Below are positions 45,723 through 54,939 of a stretch of 64,000 nucleotides of DNA, piece by piece. The stretch covers positions 3,968,001-4,032,000 of the forward strand of contig NZ_CP102950.1 in assembly GCF_024741795.1 (NCBI RefSeq), written 5' to 3'. A program made the translations under genes and the position numbers. Numbering within the stretch: position 1 is the first letter of the stretch; every line of letters starts with the position of its first letter. The notes beneath the pieces were generated by a model that was not told the DNA's origin, did not search any database, and was given only the letters and a program-made list of their open reading frames with translations. This stretch comes from Arthrobacter sp. CJ23. Its GTDB lineage: Bacteria > Actinomycetota > Actinomycetes > Actinomycetales > Micrococcaceae.

Positions 45723-46537
45723 TGGGCCGCCTCCGCGGGGACGCCGGCGCGGCCGCGCCGGTAGCTGAGCCCCACCACAATGACGGCCACCGCCACAAGG
45801 ACCAGTGACAGCGCGACGGCGGCATCGGCGTCGGTCTCGCGCTGCAGGTAGATTTCCAGCGGCAGGGTCCTGGTCACCCCTTGCAGGCTGCCCGCGAAGG
45901 TGAGGGTGGCGCCGAATTCGCCCAGGCTCCGGGCGAAGGACAACACGGCTCCGGAGGCGAGTCCGGGCAGGACGAGCGGCACGGTGACCCGGCGCAGGAC
46001 CGTGGTGGGCCGGGCGCCGAGCGTCGCGGCCACGGCTTCGTATTTGCTGCCGGCCGTGCGCAGGGCGCCTTCGAGGCTGACCACCAGGAAGGGCAGGGCC
46101 ACGAACGTCTGGGCCAGGACCACCGCCGTCGTCGAGAACGCTACCTGGATCCCCGCGACCTCGAGGGACTTCCCCAGCAGGCCCTGCCGCCCGAAGGTGT
46201 AAAGCAGCGCGATGCCGCCGACGACGGGCGGGAGGACCAGCGGCAGCAGGACGAAGGCTCGCAGCACCCGCTGCCCCGGAAACTGCCCCCGGGCCAGGAC
46301 CAGGGCCAGCGGCACACCGAAGACGATGCACAGGAGCGTGCTCGCTGCGGAGGTGCGCAGGCTCAGGCCGAGGGCCGTGAGGGAGGCATCCGAGGTGATG
46401 AGCGGGATGAACTGGGGCCAGTTGACCTTGGCCACCATGGCGGCCAGGGGCAGCAGGACGAACAGGCCGCCTGCCGCGGCGATGGCATACACCCACCGCG
46501 GGATGGCCTGGTACGCACTTTGGTTGGCGTGATCCAT
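45719..46537 (-). CDS. modB: Molybdate ABC transporter permease
   Basis: The 272-residue permease has five to six helices and the ModB-type motif [44 protein letters not shown]. It is coupled to modC by a four-base overlap and follows modA by seven bases. Confidence 0.95.
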   Translation of the reverse strand: MDHANQSAYQAIPRWVYAIAAAGGLFVLLPLAAMVAKVNWPQFIPLITSDASLTALGLSLRTSAASTLLCIVFGVPLALVLARGQFPGQRVLRAFVLLPLVLPPVVGGIALLYTFGRQGLLGKSLEVAGIQVAFSTTAVVLAQTFVALPFLVVSLEGALRTAGSKYEAVAATLGARPTTVLRRVTVPLVLPGLASGAVLSFARSLGEFGATLTFAGSLQGVTRTLPLEIYLQRETDADAAVALSLVLVAVAVIVVGLSYRRGRAGVPAEAAQ

Positions 46538-46544
46538 GTGCTCC

Positions 46545-47363
46545 CTACGGTGTGCCGAACCCGGCGTCGCCGAGGGTCTTCTTGCCTTCGCTGCCGGTGA
46601 CCAGCGCGATGAACGCCGCTGCCAGCTCCTTGTTCTTGCTCGAGCCTACTGTGGCGATCGGGTACGTGTTGACGGCCCTGTCCGACTCGGCGAAGGGGAT
46701 GCCCTTGACCTTGTCCCCGGCGCCCTGGACGTCGGTGGCGTAGACCAAGCCGGCGTCGGCTTCTTCCGAGGTGACCTTGCCCAGGACGTCGGTGACGGAC
46801 GATTCCTCGCTGACCGGGTTGAGCGTGGTCCCGGTCGCCTTCTCAACAGTGTCCGTGGCGGCACCGCACGGCACTTGGCTGGCGCAGAGCACCACCTTGA
46901 CGCCGGGCCTGGCCAGGTCCGCAAAGGAACTGATCGACGCCGGGTTGGACGGCGGCACGGCGATGGTCAGGACATTGGTGGCGAAGTTGGCGGCGGTCCC
47001 GTCGAGGAGCTTGGCGTCGGCAAGCTTGGCCATGTTCTTGGTGTCCGCCGAGGCGAAAACGTCGGCCGGGGCGCCCTGGGTGATCTGGGTGACGAGGTCC
47101 GAGGAACCGGCGAAGCTCAGGACCACCTTGGTGCCGGGGTTCGCTGCTTCGAAGTCGGCGGCCAGCTTGGTGAACGTGGCCTTCAAGGAGGCGGCCGCGA
47201 ACACTGTCACGGTGCCGGAAAGCTTCGGGGACTCGCTGACTGTTCCGCTGCCGGTCCCCACCGGAGAAGGAATGCCGGCACAGCCAGTCAGGCCCGCTGC
47301 CAGGCCGGCCGCCACGGCGCCTGCCACGAACAGGGCGGTGACGGTCTTGCGGGGGATCCTCAT
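46545..47363 (-). CDS. modA: Molybdate-binding lipoprotein
   Basis: The 272-residue binding protein has a lipoprotein signal ending GLAAGLTGC. The mature region has the ModA motifs [46 protein letters not shown] and [13 protein letters not shown]. It captures molybdate or tungstate outside the membrane. It overlaps the upstream regulator gene by four bases. Confidence 0.95.
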   Translation of the reverse strand: MRIPRKTVTALFVAGAVAAGLAAGLTGCAGIPSPVGTGSGTVSESPKLSGTVTVFAAASLKATFTKLAADFEAANPGTKVVLSFAGSSDLVTQITQGAPADVFASADTKNMAKLADAKLLDGTAANFATNVLTIAVPPSNPASISSFADLARPGVKVVLCASQVPCGAATDTVEKATGTTLNPVSEESSVTDVLGKVTSEEADAGLVYATDVQGAGDKVKGIPFAESDRAVNTYPIATVGSSKNKELAAAFIALVTGSEGKKTLGDAGFGTP

Positions 47364-47770
47364 ACAATGCTCTTTCCCTGCGGCGTTTCAATGATGACGG
47401 TGGTGGCCTTGACGACGGCGGTGGCCACGGAACCGAGCTCGATCCCCAGCTCGCGGACGGCTTCGCTGCTCATGAGCGAGACCACGCGGAAGGGCCCGCA
47501 CTGCAGTTCCACCTGGGCCATGACCTTGTCTGCGGTGATTCCGGTGACCAGTCCGATGAAGCGGTTGCGGGCCGAGCTGCCTGCCCGCGAGGGGTCCTCC
47601 GGGAGCTGGGCCTGGGCGCGGGCCACGTGCGCCAGTTCCAGCCCGTCCACCACCAGGCGCCCGGACTCGTCCTTGTGCCCGGTGAGGGTGCCGTTCTCGG
47701 TCCAGCGCCGGACGGTATCGTCGCTGACGCCCAGGAAACGTGCGGCCTCTGAAATTCGTATCTGCGGCAT
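47360..47770 (-). CDS. Molybdate-responsive HTH-TOBE protein
   Basis: The 136-residue protein combines a MerR/excisionase-type HTH (IRISEAARFLGVSDDTVRRWTENGTLTGHKDESGR) with a C-terminal Mop-like TOBE domain (NRFIGLVTGITADKVMAQVELQCG ... VATAVVKATTVIIE). It leads the mod operon, so it likely senses molybdate and regulates it. It differs from E. coli ModE in using a different HTH type. The frame is open further upstream but the ATG at 47770 fits the HTH. Confidence 0.88.
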   Translation of the reverse strand: MPQIRISEAARFLGVSDDTVRRWTENGTLTGHKDESGRLVVDGLELAHVARAQAQLPEDPSRAGSSARNRFIGLVTGITADKVMAQVELQCGPFRVVSLMSSEAVRELGIELGSVATAVVKATTVIIETPQGKSIV

Positions 47771-47783
47771 GGAATCAGCATAG

Positions 47784-47799
47784 ATCCTCAAATGCGGAT
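47784..47799. promoter_or_regulatory. Possible operator before the mod operon
   Basis: ATCC-N8-GGAT forms a short inverted repeat 14 bases upstream of the regulator start in an AT-rich stretch that should hold the promoter. The arms are only four bases, so support is weak. Confidence 0.3.
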
Positions 47800-47986
47800 A
47801 AATCAGATCAATATCGACGCAAACGAAATATGACCGCTGGGCGTCCTGGCACGGCCACCGGACGGCCCCCGCACCGTCGCCGGGCATGGCCGTCCGAAAA
47901 TGTACGCCTTGCCTGTGGCTCCCCGGGCGCGGCAGCCGTATCGTTTCTGGTGGAGGGCAGGGCCATGGACGCGGAGGAGCGTCATC

Positions 47987-49321
47987 ATGGAACTGATCCG
48001 GCCGGACAGCCCGGACTACGACGAAACACGTAGGCTTTTCAACGCGATGATCGACCGGCGCCCGGCGGTCATCGCCCGGTGTTCTGATCCCGGCGACGTT
48101 GCCGACGCCCTGGCCTACGCACGCAACAACAGGCTGGATGTGGCGGTCCGGGCCGGCGGCCATTCGGTCGCGGGCATGTCCACCAACGACGACGGCCTGG
48201 TGGTGGATGTCAGGCCGATGAAGTCGATCAGCGTGGACCGCGGAAACCGCACCGTCACCGTGGGTGCGGGCGTGACCTGGGGCGAGTTCGACCGTGCCAC
48301 CGAGGAACACGGCTTGGCCACCACCGGCGGGCGCGCGTCCACTACAGGCGTGGCCGGCTTCACGCTGGGCGGCGGCTCCGGATGGCTGGAGCGCTCGTAC
48401 GGTTTCGCCTGCGACAACCTGCTCGCCGTGGACCTGGTGACGGCCGACGGCGGTCGCGTCACCGCGAGCGCCCAGGAGAACCCGGAGCTGTTCTGGGCCC
48501 TGCACGGAGGCGGCGGCAACTTCGGCGTCGCCACGTCCTTCACCTTCGCACTTCACGAGCTCGGCCCCACCGTGCAGGCGGGACTCATGCTCTTCCCCGG
48601 CGAGGCCGCAACGGACGTCAGCCGCGGATTCCGGGACATCGCGCTGGCAGCCCCCGACGCCGTCGGGACGGCCTTGATCTACCTCACCGCCCCGCCGGAA
48701 GAGTTCGTCCCCGAGCACATGGTGGGCAAGCTGGCACTCGGTGTGGCGTACCTTTATGCGGGCGACGCCGACGACGGCGCGATCCATGCCCTGCCGTTCC
48801 GGGACCTGGGCCCCACCGTGGACCTCGTGGAGCCCATGGGCTATGCCGACTTCCAAAGCATGCTCGACGACCCGCCCGGAATGTACAACTACTGGAGCGC
48901 CGACTACCACGACGAGCTCTCCAACGATGCCCTGGACCTGTTCGTGGACTCGGCCCAGCGCCTGCCGGGCGAACACTCACAGCAGCTCATCGCACGCTGG
49001 GGCGGGGCCGTGGGCGGCCCGGCAGCAGCCTCCACTCCCCTGCTCAACCGCAACGCGGCCTGGGTGAGCCATCCGTTCGGGCTGGCGGCTACCCCCGAAG
49101 GCGGGCAGGAAGCCAAGGCCTGGGTCAAGCAGTTCCGCCAGGGCATCGCCCCGTACTCCAACGGCGGGGTGTGGCTGAACTTCATCGGGCACGAGGGACA
49201 GGAGCGCATCGTGGCCGCCTATGGCGAGGACAACTACAAGCGCCTGGCCTGGGTGAAGCGCGAGTTCGATCCGGGGAACGTGTTCCGCGGCAACCAGAAC
49301 ATCCTCCCGGCCGAGGGCTGA
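47987..49321 (+). CDS. FAD-linked oxidase of the berberine-bridge type
   Basis: The ATG at 47987 after GGAGGAG gives 444 residues. The FAD_binding_4 domain has VRAGGHSVAGMSTNDDGLVVDV, whose histidine is the usual covalent flavin site, and GVAGFTLGGGSGWLERSYG. The BBE C-terminus has YKRLAWVKREFDPGNVFRGNQNI. The second (cysteinyl) flavin link of many BBE enzymes is absent: ATTGGRAST has no cysteine. Substrate unknown. Confidence 0.9.
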   Translation: MELIRPDSPDYDETRRLFNAMIDRRPAVIARCSDPGDVADALAYARNNRLDVAVRAGGHSVAGMSTNDDGLVVDVRPMKSISVDRGNRTVTVGAGVTWGEFDRATEEHGLATTGGRASTTGVAGFTLGGGSGWLERSYGFACDNLLAVDLVTADGGRVTASAQENPELFWALHGGGGNFGVATSFTFALHELGPTVQAGLMLFPGEAATDVSRGFRDIALAAPDAVGTALIYLTAPPEEFVPEHMVGKLALGVAYLYAGDADDGAIHALPFRDLGPTVDLVEPMGYADFQSMLDDPPGMYNYWSADYHDELSNDALDLFVDSAQRLPGEHSQQLIARWGGAVGGPAAASTPLLNRNAAWVSHPFGLAATPEGGQEAKAWVKQFRQGIAPYSNGGVWLNFIGHEGQERIVAAYGEDNYKRLAWVKREFDPGNVFRGNQNILPAEG

Positions 49322-49384
49322 ATCCCTCGATTCCCTGACGGGGGACCCGGCCAGGCAGGCCGGAGGCAGGACTACACTTTGGCC

Positions 49385-50254
49385 ATGGTCGTGTATCTGG
49401 ATCCGCCGATGTGGCCCGCGCACGGGACAGTATTCTCGCACCTCATCTCGGACGATTCGCTCGAGGAGCTGCACGCCTTCGCCGCGGCCGCACAGATCCC
49501 GGAGCGGGCGTTCGACGGCGACCACTATGACGTCCCCGAGCGCCGCTACAAGGACCTCGTGGCCGCGGGCGCCGTCCCCGTCGAGGCCAGCGTGCTGGTG
49601 CGCAAGCTCATCGCCAGCGGGCTCCGCATCCCCGCCCGCGGACGCAGCAAGTCCCTGACCGTTCCGCTCATGGCCCGGTGGAACCAGACGTTCCCGGGCC
49701 ACAAGGCGCTCGGCCGGGAACTGCTGGAGCGCTGGGGCGAGGACGGCCGGAGCTACCACAGCCGCACCCACCTGCTCGCCGTGCTGGAAGCCTTGGACCT
49801 CCTGACGGAGCCGGCGCTTCCGGCCCGCCGGGTGACCCTCGCGGCCTGGTTCCACGACGCCGTCTACGAGGGCGTTGCCGGGCAGGACGAGGAGGATTCG
49901 GCGCGCCTGGCCGAGGAGAAGCTCAGTGCCGCCGGCCTGCCCGCCGAGGACGTCGCGGAGGTCGCCCGGCTGGTCCGGCTCACGGCCAAGCACAATCCGG
50001 AACCGCACGACGCCGCCGGTGCGCTCCTGTGCGATGCGGACCTGTCCGTGCTGGGCGGCGAGCCGGACGAATACGCCCGCTACCTGGCCGCCGTCCGGCA
50101 AGACTACGCACATGTCAGCGACGACGATTTCGCGAAGGGCCGCGCCGCCGTTGTGCGCCACCTGCTGGCCCTGGACCCGCTCTTCCACGGCGAGCGCGCC
50201 AAAGAACTGTGGCTGGATGCCGCACGCCGCAACCTGGCCGCCGAGCTGGAATGA
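49385..50254 (+). CDS. DUF4031 domain fused to an HD-like hydrolase domain
   Basis: The first 85 residues (VVYLDPPMWPAHGTVFSHLISDD ... FDGDHYDVPERRY) match DUF4031. The rest is an HD-like domain: YHSRTHLLAVLEAL, the HD pair in AAWFHDAVYEG, then LTAKHNPEPHD and LCDADLSVLGG. Metal-dependent phosphohydrolase activity is plausible. I prefer the ATG at 49385 (289 residues) over a TTG six bases upstream. It overlaps the next gene by ATGA. Confidence 0.85.
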   Translation: MVVYLDPPMWPAHGTVFSHLISDDSLEELHAFAAAAQIPERAFDGDHYDVPERRYKDLVAAGAVPVEASVLVRKLIASGLRIPARGRSKSLTVPLMARWNQTFPGHKALGRELLERWGEDGRSYHSRTHLLAVLEALDLLTEPALPARRVTLAAWFHDAVYEGVAGQDEEDSARLAEEKLSAAGLPAEDVAEVARLVRLTAKHNPEPHDAAGALLCDADLSVLGGEPDEYARYLAAVRQDYAHVSDDDFAKGRAAVVRHLLALDPLFHGERAKELWLDAARRNLAAELE

Positions 50255-51051
50255 CGCAGCAGCCCAGCCCGCAAGAACCCGGCGCGCAGCCGCATGCGGC
50301 GCACCGGCAGCTTCCGTACACCGTCCGCTTCGAATGGGGGCTCGACGGCGCCCGGGCCGTTGCGCCGCAGGCGGACCTTGCCGTGGTGGTGGACATCCTG
50401 TCCTTCACCACGTGCGTGAGCGTCGCCGTCGACCGCGGCGCCGAGGTGCTGCCGTATCCGTGGAAGGACGTCTCGGCGGAGGATTTCGCGGCCCGCCATG
50501 GCGCGGAACTGGCCGGCCCGCGGGGCTCCGGGGGCCTGAGCCTTTCGCCGGCCAGCCTGCGGGCGGCGCCGGTGCTGCGGAGGGTGGTGCTGCCGTCGCC
50601 GAACGGTTCGGCCATCTGCCATGACCTGTCATCCGCCGCGCAACTGCTGGCCGCCGTGTCCCTGCGCAACGCCGCAGCGACGGCCGAATGGGTGGTGGCC
50701 ACTCTGCCGCCCGAGTCGGTGATCGCGGTAATCGCAGCCGGGGAACAATGGCCGGACGGCTCCCTGCGGCCGGCCATGGAAGACCAAATCGGTGCCGGCG
50801 CCTTCCTTGCCGGGCTGGCAGCGGCAGGCCTCGGCGGCTTCTCGCCGGAGGCCGTGTCCGCCGCGGCCGTGTTCGACGCAGCCGAGCCGCGCCTGGCCGA
50901 CATCCTGCGGGAGTGTTCCAGCGGCCGCGAGCTGATCGGCGCGGGCTACGCGGACGACGTCGAGATCGCCGCCGAACTGGACGGCAGCTCCGTGGTGGCC
51001 TTGCTGCGGGACGGGGCGTTCCGGCAGGAGCACCGGAGGATGGACCCATGA
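50251..51051 (+). CDS. ComB-like 2-phosphosulfolactate phosphatase family protein
   Basis: The 266-residue protein has the ComB motifs VVVDILSFTTCVSVAVDRGAEVLPY, LPSPNGSAIC and IAAGEQWPDGSLRPAMEDQIGAGAF. In methanogens ComB acts in coenzyme M synthesis; in actinobacteria the true substrate is unknown, and no other coenzyme M genes are seen. It is coupled on both sides by ATGA overlaps, to the DUF4031-HD gene and to a broken VOC gene. Confidence 0.85.
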   Translation: MTQQPSPQEPGAQPHAAHRQLPYTVRFEWGLDGARAVAPQADLAVVVDILSFTTCVSVAVDRGAEVLPYPWKDVSAEDFAARHGAELAGPRGSGGLSLSPASLRAAPVLRRVVLPSPNGSAICHDLSSAAQLLAAVSLRNAAATAEWVVATLPPESVIAVIAAGEQWPDGSLRPAMEDQIGAGAFLAGLAAAGLGGFSPEAVSAAAVFDAAEPRLADILRECSSGRELIGAGYADDVEIAAELDGSSVVALLRDGAFRQEHRRMDP

Positions 51052-51187
51052 CACACATTCGTCGCTTCGACCATGTCGGCATCACCGCTGCCGACCTCGA
51101 CGCGGCGACGGCGTTCTTCTTCGGGCTGGGCCTCGAGGTCGAGGGCCGGAGGGGATCATCGTGGCCCTGGCTGAGCGGATCGACTGA
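51048..51187 (+). pseudogene. VOC-family gene broken by an internal deletion
   Basis: The ATG at 51048 overlaps the comB-like stop and encodes RRFDHVGITAADLDAATA then FFFGLGLEVEG, a clear VOC N-terminus. At about 51146 the sequence changes to PEGIIVALAERID and stop (51146-51187), the usual C-terminus of the same family, but in a different frame. Roughly 90-100 central residues are missing. The reading frame from the ATG runs on into antisense of the next gene. It was the third gene of the operon. Confidence 0.85.
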
Positions 51188-51208
51188 CCGCGTTCAGCTG
51201 CGCCCTTG

Positions 51209-51568
51209 CTACCCCTTGTCCTCGATCCAAGCCCTGATCACGGCTTCCAGCGCCGGCTTCTTCGACTCGAAATCGGCGTCGTCCACGAAACGCGCCACAC
51301 GGGACACCTCGCCGTCGCCCTCCAGCAGGCCCAGCTCGTCCCTGATCGAGGCTCCCAGATGGAACATCAACGTGACGTTCTTCTTGGCCCGCGGAAAGAA
51401 CGAGGCGATGTTCCCTTTGAAAATGAAGGTGGGCGCCTGCCACTTGACGGCCTCGGAGACCCGGGGGTCGACGTCGAGAATGAACTCCCGGATCCTGGCC
51501 ACCAGTTCGCGGTGGGGGTTTTCGTAGGCCTGGAGCCAGCTGTCCACCTCGGGGTTCCGGTTGCTCAT
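51209..51568 (-). CDS. DUF1801 domain protein
   Basis: The 119-residue protein has the YdhG/DUF1801 pattern: WLQAYENPHRELVARIREFILDVDPRVSEAVKWQAPTF, GNIASFFPRAKKNVTLMFHLGA, and a C-terminal ALEAVIRAWIEDKG. Function is unknown; the fold is frataxin-like. The ATG at 51568 is the natural start. It is divergent from the sialidase gene. Confidence 0.87.
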   Translation of the reverse strand: MSNRNPEVDSWLQAYENPHRELVARIREFILDVDPRVSEAVKWQAPTFIFKGNIASFFPRAKKNVTLMFHLGASIRDELGLLEGDGEVSRVARFVDDADFESKKPALEAVIRAWIEDKG

Positions 51569-51640
51569 GGCAGCACCATATGCCCGTCCATGCATGAGCG
51601 GGACCCTGCCGGGCTTGCGCACGACTCGTATCATGGACAT

Positions 51641-53383
51641 ATGACCTCCTACCTCTCTCCGACGAATGGCAGCGCGCGTGGCAGCGCGCTCCCCCAGGCC
51701 CGTCCCGACGTCGAGCATGTCCTGGCGGTGCGCGGCACGGAAGGCTACCGGCAGTACCGCATCCCGGCCCTCGCGGTCAGCACGAGGGGCACGCTCCTGG
51801 CCGCCTACGACGGCCGGCCCAACCTGGACGACCTCCCCAACCCCATCGACCTCCTGCTGCGCCGCAGCACGGACAACGGCCGCACCTGGGGCGGGCAGCA
51901 GCTGGTGCGTACGGGCGCGGGGCTCAACGGCTACGGCGATCCGAGCCTGCTGGTGGACGCCGAGACCGGCCGGATCTTCATGTTCCACGCCGCCGGGACG
52001 CACGCGGGCTTCTTCGAAGCCATCGCCGGCCTGGAGCCGGACGACGACGTGCAGCATGCCGACGTCAGCTTCTCCGACGACGACGGCGCCACCTGGCAGC
52101 ACCGCCGGCTCACCGAACAGCTCAAGCTGGGTCAGCCCGACGCAGGTCCGCCCGACGCAGCACAGCGCGAACGCGGCATCACCGGCCTGTTCGCCTCGGC
52201 GGGCCAGGGCATCCAGGTCCACACCGGCCCGTTCAAGGGCAGGCTGGTGCAGCAGTATGTGCTTCTGGTGGACGGCGCCATCATGGCCGCCTCGGCCTAC
52301 AGCGACGACCACGGCGAGAACTGGACCCTGGGCGAACTCATCGGCACCGGCCCGGACGGCGTCGGGCCCAACGAGAACAAGGTGGCCTGCCTGGACGATG
52401 GCCGGCTGCTGCTCCATTCGCGCGCCACGCCGCGCCGCCTGGCGGCCGTGTCAGAGGACGGCGGGCAGAACTGGAGCCCGCTGCGGCCCGTGGAGGACCT
52501 CCCGGACCCCAGCGACAACGGCTCGCTGGTGCGCTTCGACGGCCTGCCGACTGTTTCCGCGCGGGCAGCCACGGCCACTGATGCCTGGCTACTCGCCAGC
52601 AACAACCAGGACACCCACCTGCGCCGCAACACCGTGCTGAGCCTGTCCCCGGACAACGGCGCCAGCTGGCCAGCCAAGCTGCTCCTGTGCGAGGGCAGCT
52701 CGGCCTACTCCACGGCGGCCCGGCTTCCGGACGGGAACATCGGGGTCCTGTACGAGCGGCAGGGCTACCGCGAAATCGTGTTCGCCTCGGTGCCCGCGGA
52801 GCAGCTGACGGAGCAGCTTGCATCGGCTGAACCGGTACCGGCGCCCGCGCCCGCCGCGCCCGCGGCCCGGCCCGCTGGCCTCGTCTTCCACATGGAGCTG
52901 CGCTCCATCACCCCCGGGCGCCCCGCCGTCTGGCGGAACGCCAGCGAGTTCCGCGTGATCCGCTCGGACAGCGACGGCGAATGGGACGTGCAGACCTGGA
53001 AGGAAATCGGCCAGGGCTACACGGAGCAGGACCAGGTCCTCGGCACCCGCGAGGCCCAGGACCTCAACTACGGCGCCATCATCCCGGGCTACAAGGCCGG
53101 GGACATCCTCGCCTTCACCGGGCGGGTCCGCAACGAGGGCACCCGGCCGGCTTCCGGCGTCGTACTCCACGGCCCGCACGCGAACGCGGCGGACTTCCCG
53201 CCCGCGGACCTCTTGCCGGGCGAGCAGGCACTCTACTTCACGCCTGTCTACACGGTCACGGAAGCGGACCTGGCCCGGGACACACTGGCGCTCAGCTTCA
53301 CGGCAGAGGCCGACGGCGGCGCTGTGCGTTTGGAGCGCAGTTTCAGTTTCGATCTGCCCACCGGAGCGGTGGTTGCTTCCTAG
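51641..53383 (+). CDS. Sialidase (exo-alpha-sialidase type), no signal peptide seen
   Basis: The 580-residue product from ATG 51641 has a six-bladed-propeller sialidase domain: the arginine motif YRIPALAVS at about 33-41 and five Asp boxes (STDNGRTWG, SDDDGATWQ, SDDHGENWT, SEDGGQNWS, SPDNGASWP). The YERQGYREIVFAS segment fits the catalytic tyrosine region. A 40-residue Ala/Pro linker leads to a C-terminal beta-sandwich of about 170 residues (FTGRVRNEGTRPASGVVLHG). No signal peptide precedes it, so it may be cytosolic or use an unrecognised route. It ends overlapping the convergent yccF gene. Confidence 0.88.
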   Translation: MTSYLSPTNGSARGSALPQARPDVEHVLAVRGTEGYRQYRIPALAVSTRGTLLAAYDGRPNLDDLPNPIDLLLRRSTDNGRTWGGQQLVRTGAGLNGYGDPSLLVDAETGRIFMFHAAGTHAGFFEAIAGLEPDDDVQHADVSFSDDDGATWQHRRLTEQLKLGQPDAGPPDAAQRERGITGLFASAGQGIQVHTGPFKGRLVQQYVLLVDGAIMAASAYSDDHGENWTLGELIGTGPDGVGPNENKVACLDDGRLLLHSRATPRRLAAVSEDGGQNWSPLRPVEDLPDPSDNGSLVRFDGLPTVSARAATATDAWLLASNNQDTHLRRNTVLSLSPDNGASWPAKLLLCEGSSAYSTAARLPDGNIGVLYERQGYREIVFASVPAEQLTEQLASAEPVPAPAPAAPAARPAGLVFHMELRSITPGRPAVWRNASEFRVIRSDSDGEWDVQTWKEIGQGYTEQDQVLGTREAQDLNYGAIIPGYKAGDILAFTGRVRNEGTRPASGVVLHGPHANAADFPPADLLPGEQALYFTPVYTVTEADLARDTLALSFTAEADGGAVRLERSFSFDLPTGAVVAS

Positions 53384-53781
53384 CGGTAGGTGCTGACGAA
53401 CGGCCGGTTGCTCGGGACGATCTGCTTGCCAAGCGGCATGAGCGAGACGGGGATGAGCTTCAGGTTGGCGATGGCCAGCGGGATCCCGATGATGGTGACG
53501 GCCATGGCGAAGGCCGTGACCACATGCCCGATCGCGATCCAGATGCCGGCCACCAGCAGCCAGATCACGTTGCCGAGCAGCGGGAACACGCCGCTTCCGC
53601 CGGGCTTCTCCACCACCATCCGGCCGAACGGCCACAGCGTGTAAGCGGCGATCCGGAAGGACGCGATGCCCCACGGGATGGTGACGATCAGCAGGCAGCA
53701 CACGATGCCGGCCATGAAGTACCCCAGCGCCAGGACGAAGCCGCCGAAGACGAGCCAGATGATGTTGAGCAGCGTTTTCAT
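53380..53781 (-). CDS. yccF: YccF family inner-membrane protein
   Basis: The 133-residue protein has two YccF domains of paired helices: LLNIIWLVFGGFVLALGYFMAGIVCCLLIVTIPWGIASFRIAAYTLWPFGR and the repeat NVIWLLVAGIWIAIGH ... GIPLAIANLKLIPVSLMPLGK. The internal duplication is typical. The function is unknown. It converges on the sialidase gene with a four-base overlap. Confidence 0.93.
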   Translation of the reverse strand: MKTLLNIIWLVFGGFVLALGYFMAGIVCCLLIVTIPWGIASFRIAAYTLWPFGRMVVEKPGGSGVFPLLGNVIWLLVAGIWIAIGHVVTAFAMAVTIIGIPLAIANLKLIPVSLMPLGKQIVPSNRPFVSTYR

Positions 53782-53864
53782 GTCTCAATTCTCCCGCGCG
53801 GGACGCCCCGAAAGCCTAGGGGTATGCCCTGAGTCGCCCCTGATCTTCAGCGCTGCCGGCCGCA

Positions 53865-54821
53865 CTACACGGTGGCGTACGGCAGCCGTTGAGGCTCGGT
53901 CAACTGCGCGTCCAGTTCCTCGGACGTCGGCGGATTGGCGCCCGGGCGGCTCACGGTGATCGCGGCGGCCCTTGCCGCGGTCTGTCCGATGGTTTCGAGC
54001 GCGGCCGGCACAAATGCTTCTTCACCGCGGGCCAGCAGCCCGAAGATGAGGGCTGCCATATACGAATCGCCGGCGCCGATGGTGTCGGCAACCGTGGTCT
54101 TCACGGAGGGGATGCTGAACCGGGCGCCGGGGGTGGCGAGCAGGGCGCCGTCGGCGCCCTTGGTGATGACGGCCAGGCCCGCGCCATGTTCCAGCAGGCG
54201 GGAGACGACGTCGTCCGGGGACAATGCCGGGTAAAGCCATTGCGCATCTTCGTCGCTGAGTTTAACCACGTCCGTGAGCGGGAGCAGATCCTCGAAGAGG
54301 GTGAGTGCCTCGGCATGGCTGCCCAGGAGCGCGGGTCGGATGTTGGGATCGTACGTGACCAGGCAGGACCGGTGGCACTGCTCGAGGAGCGTGCGGACGG
54401 TGCTGGCCCCTGGTGCCAGGAACGTGGCGATGGAGCCCGTGTGCAGGACCTTCGGGACCGTGGCCGGTGCCACGTGTGCCAGTTGCCAGGCGATGTCGAA
54501 GTCGTAGCTGGCGGAGCCATCTGCGGCCAGCGTGGCGGTGGCGGTTGCTGTCCGTTCGAGGGACGTGGATCCGGGAAGAAGCCTCACGCCGGCGCTCTGG
54601 AGATGGTTGCTGATGGCGGTGCCGTGTTCGTCCTCGCCGATCGCCGTGAGCAGCCCGGTGCGGACGCCGAGCCGGCCAAGGCCGTAGGCGACATTGGCCG
54701 GGGACCCGCCCGGATAGCTGATGGACCCTTCGGGGGCATTGACGATGTCGATCAGGGCTTCGCCGATGACGATGGCGTCCAGCTGGTCGTGGGCGGGGCT
54801 GCCCGGTTGAGGCTTCTGCAT
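53865..54821 (-). CDS. PfkB-family sugar kinase (fructokinase-like)
   Basis: The 318-residue kinase has the substrate-binding YPGGSPANVAYGLGRLG near residue 37 and the ATP/catalytic motif DTIGAGDSYMAAL with base D252. The pattern is that of fructokinases in this family. It is the last gene of the CUT2 sugar operon and should phosphorylate the imported sugar. A hairpin separates it from the ATPase gene. Confidence 0.9.
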   Translation of the reverse strand: MQKPQPGSPAHDQLDAIVIGEALIDIVNAPEGSISYPGGSPANVAYGLGRLGVRTGLLTAIGEDEHGTAISNHLQSAGVRLLPGSTSLERTATATATLAADGSASYDFDIAWQLAHVAPATVPKVLHTGSIATFLAPGASTVRTLLEQCHRSCLVTYDPNIRPALLGSHAEALTLFEDLLPLTDVVKLSDEDAQWLYPALSPDDVVSRLLEHGAGLAVITKGADGALLATPGARFSIPSVKTTVADTIGAGDSYMAALIFGLLARGEEAFVPAALETIGQTAARAAAITVSRPGANPPTSEELDAQLTEPQRLPYATV

Positions 54822-54867
54822 CTGGGTTCTTTCTTCGGGTTTACCGGCGGGGAATCCCGGTATGGAT

Positions 54868-54900
54868 CCGTCCGCGGACCTGTAGCAGGTCCGCGGACGG
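54868..54900. terminator. Hairpin between the CUT2 ATPase and the kinase
   Basis: A perfect 15-bp stem (CCGTCCGCGGACCTG and its complement) with a TAG loop lies 40 bases after the ATPase stop. It lacks a T-run and may reduce, rather than stop, expression of the kinase. Confidence 0.65.
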
Positions 54901-54939
54901 GGAGGGGGATCCCGAGGGCGGGAGGTGCTGCGCGACCTC

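Noticed and set aside
45723..46496. N-terminal extension of modC
   Set aside because: It is an out-of-frame reading of modB; the GTG overlapping the modB stop is the natural start.
51188..51527. Continuation of the VOC reading frame
   Set aside because: After 51146 the frame leaves the family sequence and runs antisense to the DUF1801 gene, so it is not a genuine longer protein.
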